From contig RAYE01000043.1 of assembly GCA_003612285.1 (NCBI GenBank), positions 1-51,047 on the forward strand: DNA of 51,047 nt. Direction: 5' to 3'. The notes beneath the pieces are model-generated. The model saw nothing but the letters and a program-made list of their open reading frames with translations, was not told where the DNA came from and searched no databases. A program made the position numbers and the translations under genes. The first letter of the stretch is position 1, and every line of letters begins with the position of its first letter. This stretch comes from a bacterium D16-51. Lineage in GTDB: Bacteria; Bacillota; Clostridia; Lachnospirales; Lachnospiraceae. Positions 1 through 7,163 of this stretch are shown in pieces.

Positions 1-1232
1 GTACCGCCTTCACTTTCTTCCTTCGGGATTACTTCATCAATAAACGGCTGGAGATCGTCTAAGCAGTCCTCGATGATTTCGGCTGTATCTCCATAAACAT
101 CTATGGTGATGATTTCTTTCGCATGTCCCATTAGCTGTGATACTGCTTTAGGATTGAAATTGTTCTTTAATAAGATAGTACAGAAGGTACTTCGCAAATC
201 ATGCCACCTTATATCGGGCAGTCCATTGTCCTCCAACAGTTTCTTATAATGCCTCCAGTGAAAATCCTTGCTTCTCGGACGCCCATAAGTGGAACAGCAG
301 ATATAATCCAAATCCTGAAATGTGCCTAACCGCCTTCTGCGATTCTTCTCATACACCTTTCTTTCTTCCAGAATGGCTTCAAACACATAATCCGGTATGG
401 GGATAGTTCGGTAGCTGGACGGCGTTTTCAATCCAATTTCCTGTTTTGTAAACGTCTTAGCCGGGAAGTCCCCGGCAGTCGTGTTCGGCTTCTTGCCTAA
501 CTGCCGCTGCACTTTCAATGTCCGGTTGATATAATCTATATCAGAATATTTTACCCCATTGATTTCACACCGCCTCAACCCCAACAGCACTGCAAATAAT
601 ACCTGCATATGAATTGGCGTTTCCCTGCTCGCTTCGATGAGCGTTAAAACCTGCTCCATATTTAGCGTCTTTTGTGTATCAATGTTCCGGGTGTGGTAGA
701 CTTTCTTTTCTACCTGCTTTGGCAGAGCCACATCAATCGTCGGATTTATAGAAATGATTTTCTTATTCACAGCATACTGCATGGACGTATTCATCACCGT
801 TTTTACCAATCTTGCGGTAGAAACGGAAGCCGCCGCTTCTTCATAATAAAGGCTCTGGATATGGCTCCGTTTGATTTCCGTCATTCTGATGTTGCCCATC
901 ACCGGAATCACATGGTTATTGACGATATTGGAATAAGTTTCATAGGAGCCGCTTGTAATGCGTGGGCGCATTTCTTTTTCAAGCCAGAACAGCATAAAGT
1001 CTTTCACTTTTACGCTGGTATATACCACATATGTGCCTGAATATAATTCACCCAGCGTCTTGTCCCTGTCCGTGTTCGCCGCTTTCTTTGTCGCAAATCC
1101 GGATTTCTGCTGTGGTATTTTTGTCCCGTCCGCATAAATCAGCACCACACGATAGCCAAACTTATTCTTAATCGGCGTGACGTTATAAACCTTCCAGTCC
1201 ACAAACTGCTGTAATTTCAAATCAAATTCCAT
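1..1232 (-). CDS. int: Tyrosine recombinase/integrase, 3' end outside window
   Basis: Site-specific tyrosine recombinase that would cut and rejoin the element's att sites. The frame is open from an ATG at 1232 to the window edge, giving about 410 residues without the stop codon. An SAM-like core-binding region lies near residues 75-175, followed by the catalytic domain: first Arg in LLGLRRCEI, then WHDLRSTFCT, MGHAKEIITI and the probable nucleophile in DVYGDT. Because the nucleophile is present, the enzyme looks complete apart from its last residues. Its ATG follows the stop of the upstream recombinase after a single base, so the two are translationally coupled. The protein clearly differs from its neighbour, so this is not a recent duplication. 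The family call is firm; the target site is inferred from the uvrB break at the other end. Confidence 0.93.
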   Translation of the reverse strand, partial: MEFDLKLQQFVDWKVYNVTPIKNKFGYRVVLIYADGTKIPQQKSGFATKKAANTDRDKTLGELYSGTYVVYTSVKVKDFMLFWLEKEMRPRITSGSYETYSNIVNNHVIPVMGNIRMTEIKRSHIQSLYYEEAAASVSTARLVKTVMNTSMQYAVNKKIISINPTIDVALPKQVEKKVYHTRNIDTQKTLNMEQVLTLIEASRETPIHMQVLFAVLLGLRRCEINGVKYSDIDYINRTLKVQRQLGKKPNTTAGDFPAKTFTKQEIGLKTPSSYRTIPIPDYVFEAILEERKVYEKNRRRRLGTFQDLDYICCSTYGRPRSKDFHWRHYKKLLEDNGLPDIRWHDLRSTFCTILLKNNFNPKAVSQLMGHAKEIITIDVYGDTAEIIEDCLDDLQPFIDEVIPKEESEGG

Positions 1233-1233
1233 G

Positions 1234-2427
1234 TTATCCTGTCCCTTCCCTGCCTTCAGGAATAAAAGCGTCATTCATAAAGGCAATAATCTTTTCTTTC
1301 TCATCCATGACGTCGCAATAATATTCAAAGGTTGTATTGACAGAACTATGTCCCAACAACCCTGATATTTTCGCAAGCGGAACACCCTGCTCCACCAAAA
1401 TTGTCGCAAACATATGGCGGAGTCCATGCACGGTTACGGCAGGAAGCCCATTCCGCACACACAGCTTTGTTAAAGCATTGTTCATGGCGGACAGGCTATG
1501 TACCTTTCCATTTGCCTGACAACTGATATAATCGTTATCAATAAAAGCCTCCTGCATTTTTTCTTTATACATATCTATCAGACATTTTCTTTTCTCCAGC
1601 TCTGTAATAATGACCTCCGGTACACGCAGTACCCGGAAACTGTTGGGCGTTTTGGGATCACGTTCGATTAAAATATTTTCTTCAATCCTACTCCCCTCTT
1701 TTATAATAGGGTTTGCAACAATCTGTCTGCTGATTTTCACACTACGGCGTTCTAAATCAAAGTCGGAAAATTTCAGCCCATAGATTTCGCCTTTCCGCAG
1801 TCCGCAAAACAGTCCCAACAGAATTTCCAGATACCAGTTATCCTTTGAAGCCGCCTGAAGGAGTATTTTTATTTTCTCCCTGCTGAGAATCACGATATTG
1901 GTTTTCTTTCTTTTATATGGCTTTGTTTCCGGCACGGGATTCACATTGATATAGCCCTCTATGACTGCCTCTTTCATGGCAAGATTCAAAATTTCCCGCC
2001 CCTTGTTTCCTGCCGAAACACAAGCCTTTGATGTCCTCTCCAGAAGTCCGTCCAGGTATTCCACGCTGACAAACCTCATCTTTATATCATAATCAATGTT
2101 TGGGATAATCAAGTCATATAAGGCGTATGCCCCAACCATTCTTGTTGTCGTTTCAATTCTTTTTGAAAACACTTCCTCAAACCAGTAGATGAGATAATCT
2201 TTAAAGAGAACATCTTTATTGGATTTGCTGGAAAGCTGCTGTTTCCGCAACAGCGCATTAAATTCTTCCTCGCATTTCCTATAACTAGCCTCCGCCTCTG
2301 TCTGACTGGAAAATCCGCCTTTCTTTCCATATTTAACAATGCCGTTGTCTTGCAGTGCCTTTGTACGGTGATACCATGAATTTCGTTCAAAAAAAGCAAC
2401 ACTTTTTTCCTGTGTTTTCTTCCCCAT
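1234..2427 (-). CDS. int: Tyrosine recombinase/integrase (second, complete copy)
   Basis: Complete tyrosine recombinase of 397 residues. The start at 2427 is chosen because GGAGG lies 8 bases upstream; an in-frame ATG at 2460 has no ribosome site. Catalytic residues are visible: Arg near 211 in CGLRKGEI, HGLRH near 334-338, LGHSSVNTT near 359 and the Tyr in FEYY near 369. The N-terminal 70 residues resemble AP2-like arm-binding domains of Tn916-type integrases. It sits between the excisionase-like gene (20 bases upstream) and the next recombinase (1 base downstream), forming an xis-int-int operon. Two different recombinases could recognise the two att ends, or one could be a relic; the sequence cannot decide. 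Confidence 0.93.
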   Translation of the reverse strand: MGKKTQEKSVAFFERNSWYHRTKALQDNGIVKYGKKGGFSSQTEAEASYRKCEEEFNALLRKQQLSSKSNKDVLFKDYLIYWFEEVFSKRIETTTRMVGAYALYDLIIPNIDYDIKMRFVSVEYLDGLLERTSKACVSAGNKGREILNLAMKEAVIEGYINVNPVPETKPYKRKKTNIVILSREKIKILLQAASKDNWYLEILLGLFCGLRKGEIYGLKFSDFDLERRSVKISRQIVANPIIKEGSRIEENILIERDPKTPNSFRVLRVPEVIITELEKRKCLIDMYKEKMQEAFIDNDYISCQANGKVHSLSAMNNALTKLCVRNGLPAVTVHGLRHMFATILVEQGVPLAKISGLLGHSSVNTTFEYYCDVMDEKEKIIAFMNDAFIPEGREGTG

Positions 2428-2446
2428 TCCTATCACCTCCGCACAT

Positions 2447-2635
2447 TTAGCTTGCTCCATTTAACCATTGATCGAATCCCTCTTTGGGAACCCGGTACAG
2501 CTTTCCTATTTTTATCACCCTGAACGGTTTCTGACTCTCATAGGCTTCATCCAGAAATGCGTATGCCTTGCTTCTGCCAATGCCCAATAGCTTTTGAATA
2601 TCATCAGCGTCATAAACCTGTTTTTGCAAATTCAT
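2447..2635 (-). CDS. xis: Excisionase-like HTH DNA-binding protein
   Basis: Small protein of about 62 residues with the order typical of Xis/MerR-like winged helices: DADDIQKLLGIGRSKAYAFL (helix-turn-helix) then IKIGKLYRVPKEGFDQWL (wing and last helix). Such proteins bend att DNA and bias the integrase towards excision. The place directly upstream of two integrases supports the role. The start is uncertain: the ATG at 2635 begins the conserved part but its GGAGG is 17 bases away, while a GTG at 2665 would add ten residues without a good ribosome site. Function is inferred from fold and position. Confidence 0.8.
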   Translation of the reverse strand: MNLQKQVYDADDIQKLLGIGRSKAYAFLDEAYESQKPFRVIKIGKLYRVPKEGFDQWLNGAS

Positions 2636-2748
2636 GGTATCTATCTCAGTCACCTCCCGAAACACAGGAAGGGACTGTTTGCTATTATCATAGCTTCACA
2701 ATCCCTTCCCGTCTAATGTGCGAATTTTCAAATCGCAGCCTTGACTTT

Positions 2749-3288
2749 TCAATTATCCTTGTTCTCACTGCAATACCTTTTCCTTATTAAATAATCGTAT
2801 CCCTGCCTGCTGTTGCAAAACATACAGGTATCCTTCAAATTTTGATTCTTATCTGCCCTCTGGATAAAATGCTCTTTGGAATCATAAAAGGGTTTTGCAC
2901 ATATGGGACATAGACACATTAAAATCGGTTTATCCCGTTTTCTCATCCCGGTGCTGGAGCATAACGCTTTATCAACCTTTAACATTTGCTGCCTGTCCAG
3001 CGTCCCGATATAATCCCCCAGTCTCTTTTTATCCAGTGTTCGGACTTGCTCTAACAGCACAACAGAATCTTTTTCCAGACCTTGCATATCTGCCGGAACC
3101 GGGACATGAGTGGGCATTTTTGATTTTGGCCTGCTTGTAATTGCTGCCACAATTACGGTTGGGCTGTATTGATTCCCTCTGTTATTCTGAATCACTAATA
3201 CCGGACGGTATCCGCCCTGCTCACTTCCGAAAACGGGATTTAAGTCTGCATGGTAAATATCCCCTCGTCTGATTTTTCTTTCTTCCAT
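2749..3288 (-). CDS. PemK/MazF-family toxin with C-terminal zinc-ribbon-like extension
   Basis: The first 115 or so residues match PemK/MazF ribonuclease toxins: [42 protein letters not shown] and [15 protein letters not shown] are hallmarks of the SH3-like barrel and its active-site loops. The C-terminal 60 residues add CPIC, then CMFC followed by [10 protein letters not shown], a treble-clef or HNH-like pattern that ordinary MazF proteins lack. The start at 3288 has GGAGG 11 bases upstream; an in-frame start at 3345 is possible. No antitoxin gene is seen next to it; the adjacent Xis-like protein is the only small DNA binder nearby. It may stabilise the ICE or act in transfer regulation. The toxin fold call is firm, the role is inferred. 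Confidence 0.85.
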   Translation of the reverse strand: MEERKIRRGDIYHADLNPVFGSEQGGYRPVLVIQNNRGNQYSPTVIVAAITSRPKSKMPTHVPVPADMQGLEKDSVVLLEQVRTLDKKRLGDYIGTLDRQQMLKVDKALCSSTGMRKRDKPILMCLCPICAKPFYDSKEHFIQRADKNQNLKDTCMFCNSRQGYDYLIRKRYCSENKDN

Positions 3289-3345
3289 AATAAAAATGTC
3301 CTCCATAATCTTTACTTCCTGAATCCAGTCTGCTTTTTCTTTCAT

Positions 3346-4022
3346 GGCGGAAAATATAAATTTGCAGAATACATCTTACCTGCCGAAAAAACTGCATTTC
3401 AGGTATGTATCAGCCGAACACAAAAGCATGGCTTTTTGATTATTCTTCAGAATATTTTCATGTTTTGTGTCCGGCTACCACTTTTAGCCTGATAAGCCTA
3501 TTTGTCCTCGACACCCCGGCTTACATATCTACCGCTTTTACGGCAAACATAGGGAAGTCACCAAACGACCGGTTGCTGGCCAGCTCCACGGGAATAGCAC
3601 CCCTCCGGGGATCGCCCGGAGCCGCCCTCATTGGTTGCGGCGTTTTTACACTTGATGGTATTTACGCTCGACCTGTGACTGGACGGGAGTATCATTGTCC
3701 CTGCTGCCTGTTATTGCCCTGCCAGTAGCAAGCTGGCAGTTATAGCCCGGTATTTTTCGCTCCTTAAACGGGGATAGGACAGCCGCAAACCATTGTCTTT
3801 CTGTCTGTGCGATTCCGTTGCCTTTATCTCCATCCAGTTCATGGCGTACCTGCTAACGTGGCTTACGCTCATCACGATAACAACAGGAATGTATTTGATG
3901 AATGGGTATGAAATTTTCATGGTACAAACCCATTCACCACATAAATGCAGAAAACAGGTGAAGGAATTTTTATCTCCCTCACCTGTTTCCTCACTTATCA
4001 GGCAAAACCCGAAAGTCCTTTT
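3346..4022. other. Gene-free stretch with several hairpins, possible structured RNA or regulatory region
   Basis: No convincing gene is seen on either strand in these 677 bases. Several perfect inverted repeats are: CTCCGGG/CCCGGAG at 3603-3621 with a 5-base loop; CTGCCAG/CTGGCAG at 3719-3739 with a 7-base loop; TGAATGGGT/ACCCATTCA at 3899-3936; and the terminator-like stem at 3952-3988. The middle (about 3510-3860) is richer in GC than its flanks. It lies between the sigma factor gene and the integration module, where a control region for excision would be expected. Function unknown. Confidence 0.45.
3944..3990 (-). terminator. Probable terminator after the sigma factor gene
   Basis: AAACAGGTGA at 3952-3961 pairs with TCACCTGTTT at 3979-3988, a perfect 10-base stem. 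On the minus strand it is followed by a short T-rich run. It lies 33 bases past the stop of the sigma gene. Confidence 0.6.
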
Positions 4023-4499
4023 TTAATTTTTTTCAAAAAACTTTTTCAGGCTTTGAATTGCCCCGTGGATGCTGTACTCCACCGCCCTGGTTGAACACCT
4101 CTCCCTCTCTGCGATTTCCACATAGGTCAACTCATGAAAATAATGCAGTATCAGCCTCTTTTTCTGTTTTTCCGGCAGTTCATTAATTGCCTTATGTAAC
4201 TTTTCTTTCTGAAGCCTGCGGAACACGATTTCCTCCATGCTGTCCGGCTTTTTCATTGCTCTCATATTCAAAGTGTTTTCCCACACCTCAGATTGCTCGA
4301 TATGCCTGTCCACCACGTTAAGATACACCAGATCGCTTAATTCAAAAGAATCAAACGTGTCATACAGCGCCTTGCTGATTTCAAGTTTATGTAAATCACC
4401 TTGTCCATCTTTAAATGAAACGTAATACTGGCCGTCTTTCTCGAATATCGTATAAGGATTGTACTTATCCTTTCTTCTCTTTGGGCGATTACCCTCCAT
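4023..4499 (-). CDS. RNA polymerase sigma factor, sigma-70 region 4 type (ICE-encoded)
   Basis: Protein of 158 residues whose C-terminal half carries a sigma region-4 helix-turn-helix: LHKAINELPEKQKKRLILHY, then HELTYVEIAERERCSTRAVE (-35 recognition) and a final helix AIQSLKKFF. The N-terminal half (YTIFEKDGQYYVSFKDGQGD) and the middle helices match the Orf7-like sigma factors of Tn916-type elements, which direct transcription of element genes. The start has GGAGGAAAGG just upstream. It is followed by a terminator and the hairpin-rich region. The sigma call is firm; which promoters it reads is unknown. Confidence 0.88.
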   Translation of the reverse strand: MEGNRPKRRKDKYNPYTIFEKDGQYYVSFKDGQGDLHKLEISKALYDTFDSFELSDLVYLNVVDRHIEQSEVWENTLNMRAMKKPDSMEEIVFRRLQKEKLHKAINELPEKQKKRLILHYFHELTYVEIAERERCSTRAVEYSIHGAIQSLKKFFEKN

Positions 4500-4910
4500 G
4501 TCCTTTCCTCCAATCTGAATTTTTTGGTTGAAAATTCAGGTTGGAAGGCGGTGAGCGGCAACCGATGATGAATAACGCCCTGCGGCGTAATCCGGCAAAA
4601 AACGACAAAAGAAAAACCGCAAAGGCTGTCACACCTTTACGGTCTATGGAGAATTTATTTCTATTATGTAGAAATTTGACCTCTACTTGTGGGGTAGAAA
4701 GCCCCCTTGTACTGGCAAGGATTTTTTTAATGGGTTATCCGTCCCTTTATATCGTTTTTGAAAATAGAAATTGCTATTTGCAGGCAATAAAAATCCCTCC
4801 AAACTTGAAACAGGTTTGGAGAGTGTTTGTTAAGTCTTTCGGGCATAGCAATACCGCCCACCAAATCGCCGTTTTTTTTAATTTGGTGGACGTATCTACC
4901 TATGGCTCTA

Positions 4911-4957
4911 TAAAAAGAAAAGCCGACAAACTGTGATTTCTCACACGTTCATCGGCT
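4911..4957 (-). terminator. Terminator after KTR gene copy A
   Basis: AGCCGA (4921-4926) pairs with TCGGCT (4952-4957), with an inner TGTGA/TCACA stem. On the minus strand a T-rich run follows directly. The stem overlaps the end of the gene. Confidence 0.8.
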
Positions 4958-5138
4958 CTGCATCTAATGTGTCTGGCTCTGTGATGACTGTTACTTGTAA
5001 ATTCTTCGCTTCAATCAATGTTTCCTGCCTGCATTTTGGGCAGTAGAGAGGATAATTTTTCAGAACAGTATCCTCCCTAACCTTGTTACGGGTTTTACTT
5101 CCGCAGACAGGGCAGCGTATCCATTGCGTTTTATCCAT
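4941..5138 (-). CDS. Cysteine-rich KTR domain protein, copy A
   Basis: Protein of 65 residues with two zinc-ribbon knuckles: IRCPVCGSKTRNKVREDT and YPLYCPKCRQETLIEA. This is the small KTR-domain family often found right after tet genes in Tn916-like elements; its function is not known. Here no tet gene precedes it: the P-loop kinase gene ends 2 bases upstream. A second copy at 6901-7089 is about 70 percent identical by eye. Both are followed by the same type of terminator, so the gene appears to mark the 3' end of cargo modules. Confidence 0.85.
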   Translation of the reverse strand: MDKTQWIRCPVCGSKTRNKVREDTVLKNYPLYCPKCRQETLIEAKNLQVTVITEPDTLDAEPMNV

Positions 5139-5140
5139 AA

Positions 5141-5662
5141 TTATCTACCTAACTCCTTACATACTTTTGTAAAACCATGAGATTGCTGCACCAAAACAAT
5201 TTCCCCCTCGCCATGCGGCTCTTGAAAACCATTATAATGATGTTCCAAGATTTCATCAGTTATTACAAATGGGGAGTTTGCATGTAAAGACAAATTTCTT
5301 TGCCGCAATCTTTTTTTCAGTGTTTCTTTACTTGCCTTTAAATATATCAGTTCCACTGTGCCACCTGCATTTGTAATTATTTTCTTATAATAATCCCGGC
5401 TTTCTTTATTCCAAAAGCTAAAATCCAGAATAATATTTTCCCCGTTTTTAATAAGACCTAACATTTTTTTGCGAAGTGCCGCTTCTATTTTTTCCGATAA
5501 TTCTTCATATTGGTTATCTGGATAATCCACTCCCTTTTTCCCGTGAAGTTTCCACATTTCCTCATCAATAGAAAGTCTGATATATCCTTCTTTTTCTTTC
5601 TTCTTTGCGTAAGTAGTTTTCCCTGATCCGCATACTCCGCACATCATTATGACTTTACTCAT
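5141..5662 (-). CDS. P-loop nucleotide kinase / AAA_33-type ATP-binding protein
   Basis: Protein of 173 residues. Walker A is GVCGSGKTTYAKK near residues 8-20, followed by RLSIDEEMW (acidic catalytic or Walker B-like position), IILDFSFWNKESRD, IYLKASKETLKKRLRQR (Arg-rich lid) and a C-terminal part with HHYNGFQEPHGEGE. The layout matches small-molecule or sugar-nucleotide phosphotransferases of the AAA_33/zeta-toxin-like group, some of which inactivate antibiotics; the substrate cannot be told here. It lies 97 bases downstream of the deformylase gene and 2 bases before KTR copy A, so it probably shares their transcript. GAGGTG precedes the ATG. ATPase fold firm, role open. Confidence 0.8.
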   Translation of the reverse strand: MSKVIMMCGVCGSGKTTYAKKKEKEGYIRLSIDEEMWKLHGKKGVDYPDNQYEELSEKIEAALRKKMLGLIKNGENIILDFSFWNKESRDYYKKIITNAGGTVELIYLKASKETLKKRLRQRNLSLHANSPFVITDEILEHHYNGFQEPHGEGEIVLVQQSHGFTKVCKELGR

Positions 5663-5759
5663 ATATACACCTCTTAACTGTTACTTCTCTCAAATATTCA
5701 TTTGATGGCATCTGAGTTCTCCCTTTTATTCTAAATGAGACTCCTATTTGTTATAATTC

Positions 5760-6215
5760 TTATATATCTATTTCTTCAATAGCCTTATCTAAAAATATCT
5801 CCCCATCTAAATGCTCTAATTCATGGCAAAAACATTGTGCAAGTCCATCCTCGGCAGTAATCATTATTTCCTCCCCGTATTCATTCTGTGCTTGGATTGT
5901 GACCTTTTGAGGACGAATTGTTTTCACGCAACGATTAGGAAAACTAAGGCAGGCTTCCCTACATTCCTGAACACCGCTGTAGCCTACAGTTGACGGATTT
6001 ACCAATTTTAGACAACATCCATCATAATCAATTACAACAAAGCGTTTTAGTATTCCCACTTGGTTTGCTGCAATAGCTGCCCCATTTTCAGTGTGTTGAA
6101 GTGTATCCAACATATCATTAAGGATTTGTCTGATTTTGTCGTTGACAACCTTTACTTCCTTACATCTTTTACGCAAGATTGGGTCATCATAATACCGAAT
6201 ATTTCTTAATGCCAT
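5760..6215 (-). CDS. def: Peptide deformylase (element-borne)
   Basis: Metalloenzyme that removes the formyl group from nascent N-terminal methionine. Protein of 151 residues; the start at 6215 is chosen because GGAGGG lies just upstream and the family begins with MALRNIRYYDDPILR. Motif I is GAAIAANQ (45-52), motif II EACLS (87-91, metal-binding Cys) and motif III HELEHLDG (131-138). Usual forms are GxGLAAxQ and EGCLS, so this copy diverges at two positions but keeps Cys, Glu and both His. The upstream HTH gene overlaps it by 29 bases, so both are cotranscribed. A chromosomal copy should exist elsewhere, so this is likely an extra copy, perhaps one tolerant of deformylase inhibitors (inference). 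Confidence 0.92.
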   Translation of the reverse strand: MALRNIRYYDDPILRKRCKEVKVVNDKIRQILNDMLDTLQHTENGAAIAANQVGILKRFVVIDYDGCCLKLVNPSTVGYSGVQECREACLSFPNRCVKTIRPQKVTIQAQNEYGEEIMITAEDGLAQCFCHELEHLDGEIFLDKAIEEIDI

Positions 6216-6450
6216 TCCTTTCCCTCCTGCTACTATCAGCCCTCGACTTTCTTTGGCTTTCTTCAAACAAAAACACTTCCTCAATAGGGCAACCAAAAAT
6301 TTGCGAAATATCATAAGCAAGCCAGATAGATGGTTCAAATTTTTCAGTTTCAATAGCGTTAATGGCTTGCCTTGATGTTCCTACCAATTCTCCCAATTGT
6401 TCTTGGGTCATTCCTTTTTCTTCCCTCAATTCTCTAATTCGATTCTTCAC
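6187..6450 (-). CDS. XRE-family HTH regulator
   Basis: Protein of 87 residues starting at a GTG with AAAGGAG 7 bases upstream. The first 65 residues are a compact XRE helix-turn-helix of the YgzD/short-regulator type: RIRELREEKGMTQEQLGELV, TSRQAINAIETEKFEPSIWL, AYDISQIFGCPIEEVFLFEE. The tail overlaps the start of the deformylase gene. A perfect long palindrome covers its promoter, strongly suggesting autorepression. It would control the deformylase, the kinase and KTR copy A. Confidence 0.9.
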   Translation of the reverse strand: MKNRIRELREEKGMTQEQLGELVGTSRQAINAIETEKFEPSIWLAYDISQIFGCPIEEVFLFEESQRKSRADSSRRERNGIKKYSVL

Positions 6451-6461
6451 TTATAATCTCC

Positions 6462-6524
6462 TTTCTGTAAGGTTGACTTTACTTATTATACTCTCTATTT
6501 TTTGTAAAGTCAACCTTACAGAAA
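6462..6524 (-). promoter_or_regulatory. Promoter inside a perfect 21-base inverted-repeat operator (HTH-def operon)
   Basis: Arms at 6462-6482 and 6504-6524 are perfect inverted repeats of 21 bases separated by 21 bases. On the minus strand a consensus-like promoter fits between them: -35 TTGACT at 6513-6508 inside one arm, 17-base spacer, -10 TATAAT at 6490-6485. The second arm lies directly after the -10. A dimeric HTH protein bound to both arms would block RNA polymerase. Confidence 0.85.
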
Positions 6525-6862
6525 ACATTACTGAATTATAGAATGGGAAGAAATCTTACGCTCTGTTTCCTTATCTTTTCTACAAAACACAAGGCAAACT
6601 ATTTGTAGGCAATAAAAATCCCTCCAAACATTGAGAGAATGTCAAGAACATAACAAATCAGCCACCGAAATTTCTATTATACTCGATAAACTTATCCTAT
6701 TGATTTAAAATAGAACCGAAACAATCCACGCTCCGTAGACTAACAAAAACATGTCTCTGCTAAAATTAAAAATGTCACGATTATTATTCTGTACTCTACA
6801 AAAATATAGAAAATTGCCCACTGAAACTTTTATTCAGTGGGTTATTTTATCCGTTCTGTAGT

Positions 6863-6909
6863 GAAAAAAGAGCTGATGATCTGTGAGGTTTTTCACAAGT
6901 TCATCGGCT
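6863..6909 (-). terminator. Terminator after KTR gene copy B
   Basis: AGCTGATGA (6871-6879) pairs with TCATCGGCT (6901-6909) with one wobble; TGTGA/TCACA forms the inner stem. A run of six T follows on the minus strand. Confidence 0.8.
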
Positions 6910-7089
6910 CTGCGTCTCTGCGGCTGGCTCTTTGATGACTGTTACTTTTAAATTCTTTGCTTCAATCAAAGTTTCCTGCTTACACTTCGGGCAAAAAAGA
7001 GGATATTGTTTCAATTCTGTATCCTCTCGTATCATAGTACGAGTTTTGCTTCCGCAGACTGGACAGAATATCCATTTCCCTTTATTCAT
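6901..7089 (-). CDS. Cysteine-rich KTR domain protein, copy B
   Basis: Protein of 62 residues with zinc knuckles IFCPVCGSKTRTMIREDT and YPLFCPKCKQETLIEA, homologous to copy A at 4941-5138. It begins 74 bases after the stop of the MATE transporter gene and is followed by its own terminator, so it likely shares the MATE transcript. Function unknown; it is a known companion of resistance genes in Tn916-type ICEs. Confidence 0.85.
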   Translation of the reverse strand: MNKGKWIFCPVCGSKTRTMIREDTELKQYPLFCPKCKQETLIEAKNLKVTVIKEPAAETQSR

Positions 7090-7163
7090 AATTCCTCAAC
7101 CTTTTCTGACATAACATTCTATACTTATGTGGTAACCTATATCTCCCAAACAATAAATTTCGA

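Larger units (their letters stand above)
4770..5138 (-). repeat. KTR module, copy A (paralogous to 6600-7089)
   Basis: This segment and 6600-7089 share the same order: KTR-domain gene, terminator with arms ending in TCGGCT, a second hairpin, then the sequence AATAAAAATCCCTCCAAAC. In copy A the second hairpin is CCACCAAAT/ATTTGGTGG (4858-4889). In copy B it has a different sequence but the same 9-base stem, so the structure is kept while the bases changed. Confidence 0.7.
6600..7089 (-). repeat. KTR module, copy B (paralogous to 4770-5138)
   Basis: Contains KTR gene copy B, its terminator, the hairpin CCCACTGAA/TTCAGTGGG (6817-6841) and the shared AATAAAAATCCCTCCAAAC box at about 6609-6627. 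The stretch 6628-6810 between the box and the hairpin holds no gene and is not in copy A. Confidence 0.7.

Noticed and set aside
672-1040. Plus-strand open frame opposite the left integrase
   Set aside because: The minus frame carries all tyrosine-recombinase motifs; the plus frame has no known pattern.
4500-7100. Tetracycline resistance gene expected before KTR genes
   Set aside because: Neither KTR copy is preceded by a tet ribosomal-protection gene; the slots hold a deformylase/kinase module and a MATE pump.
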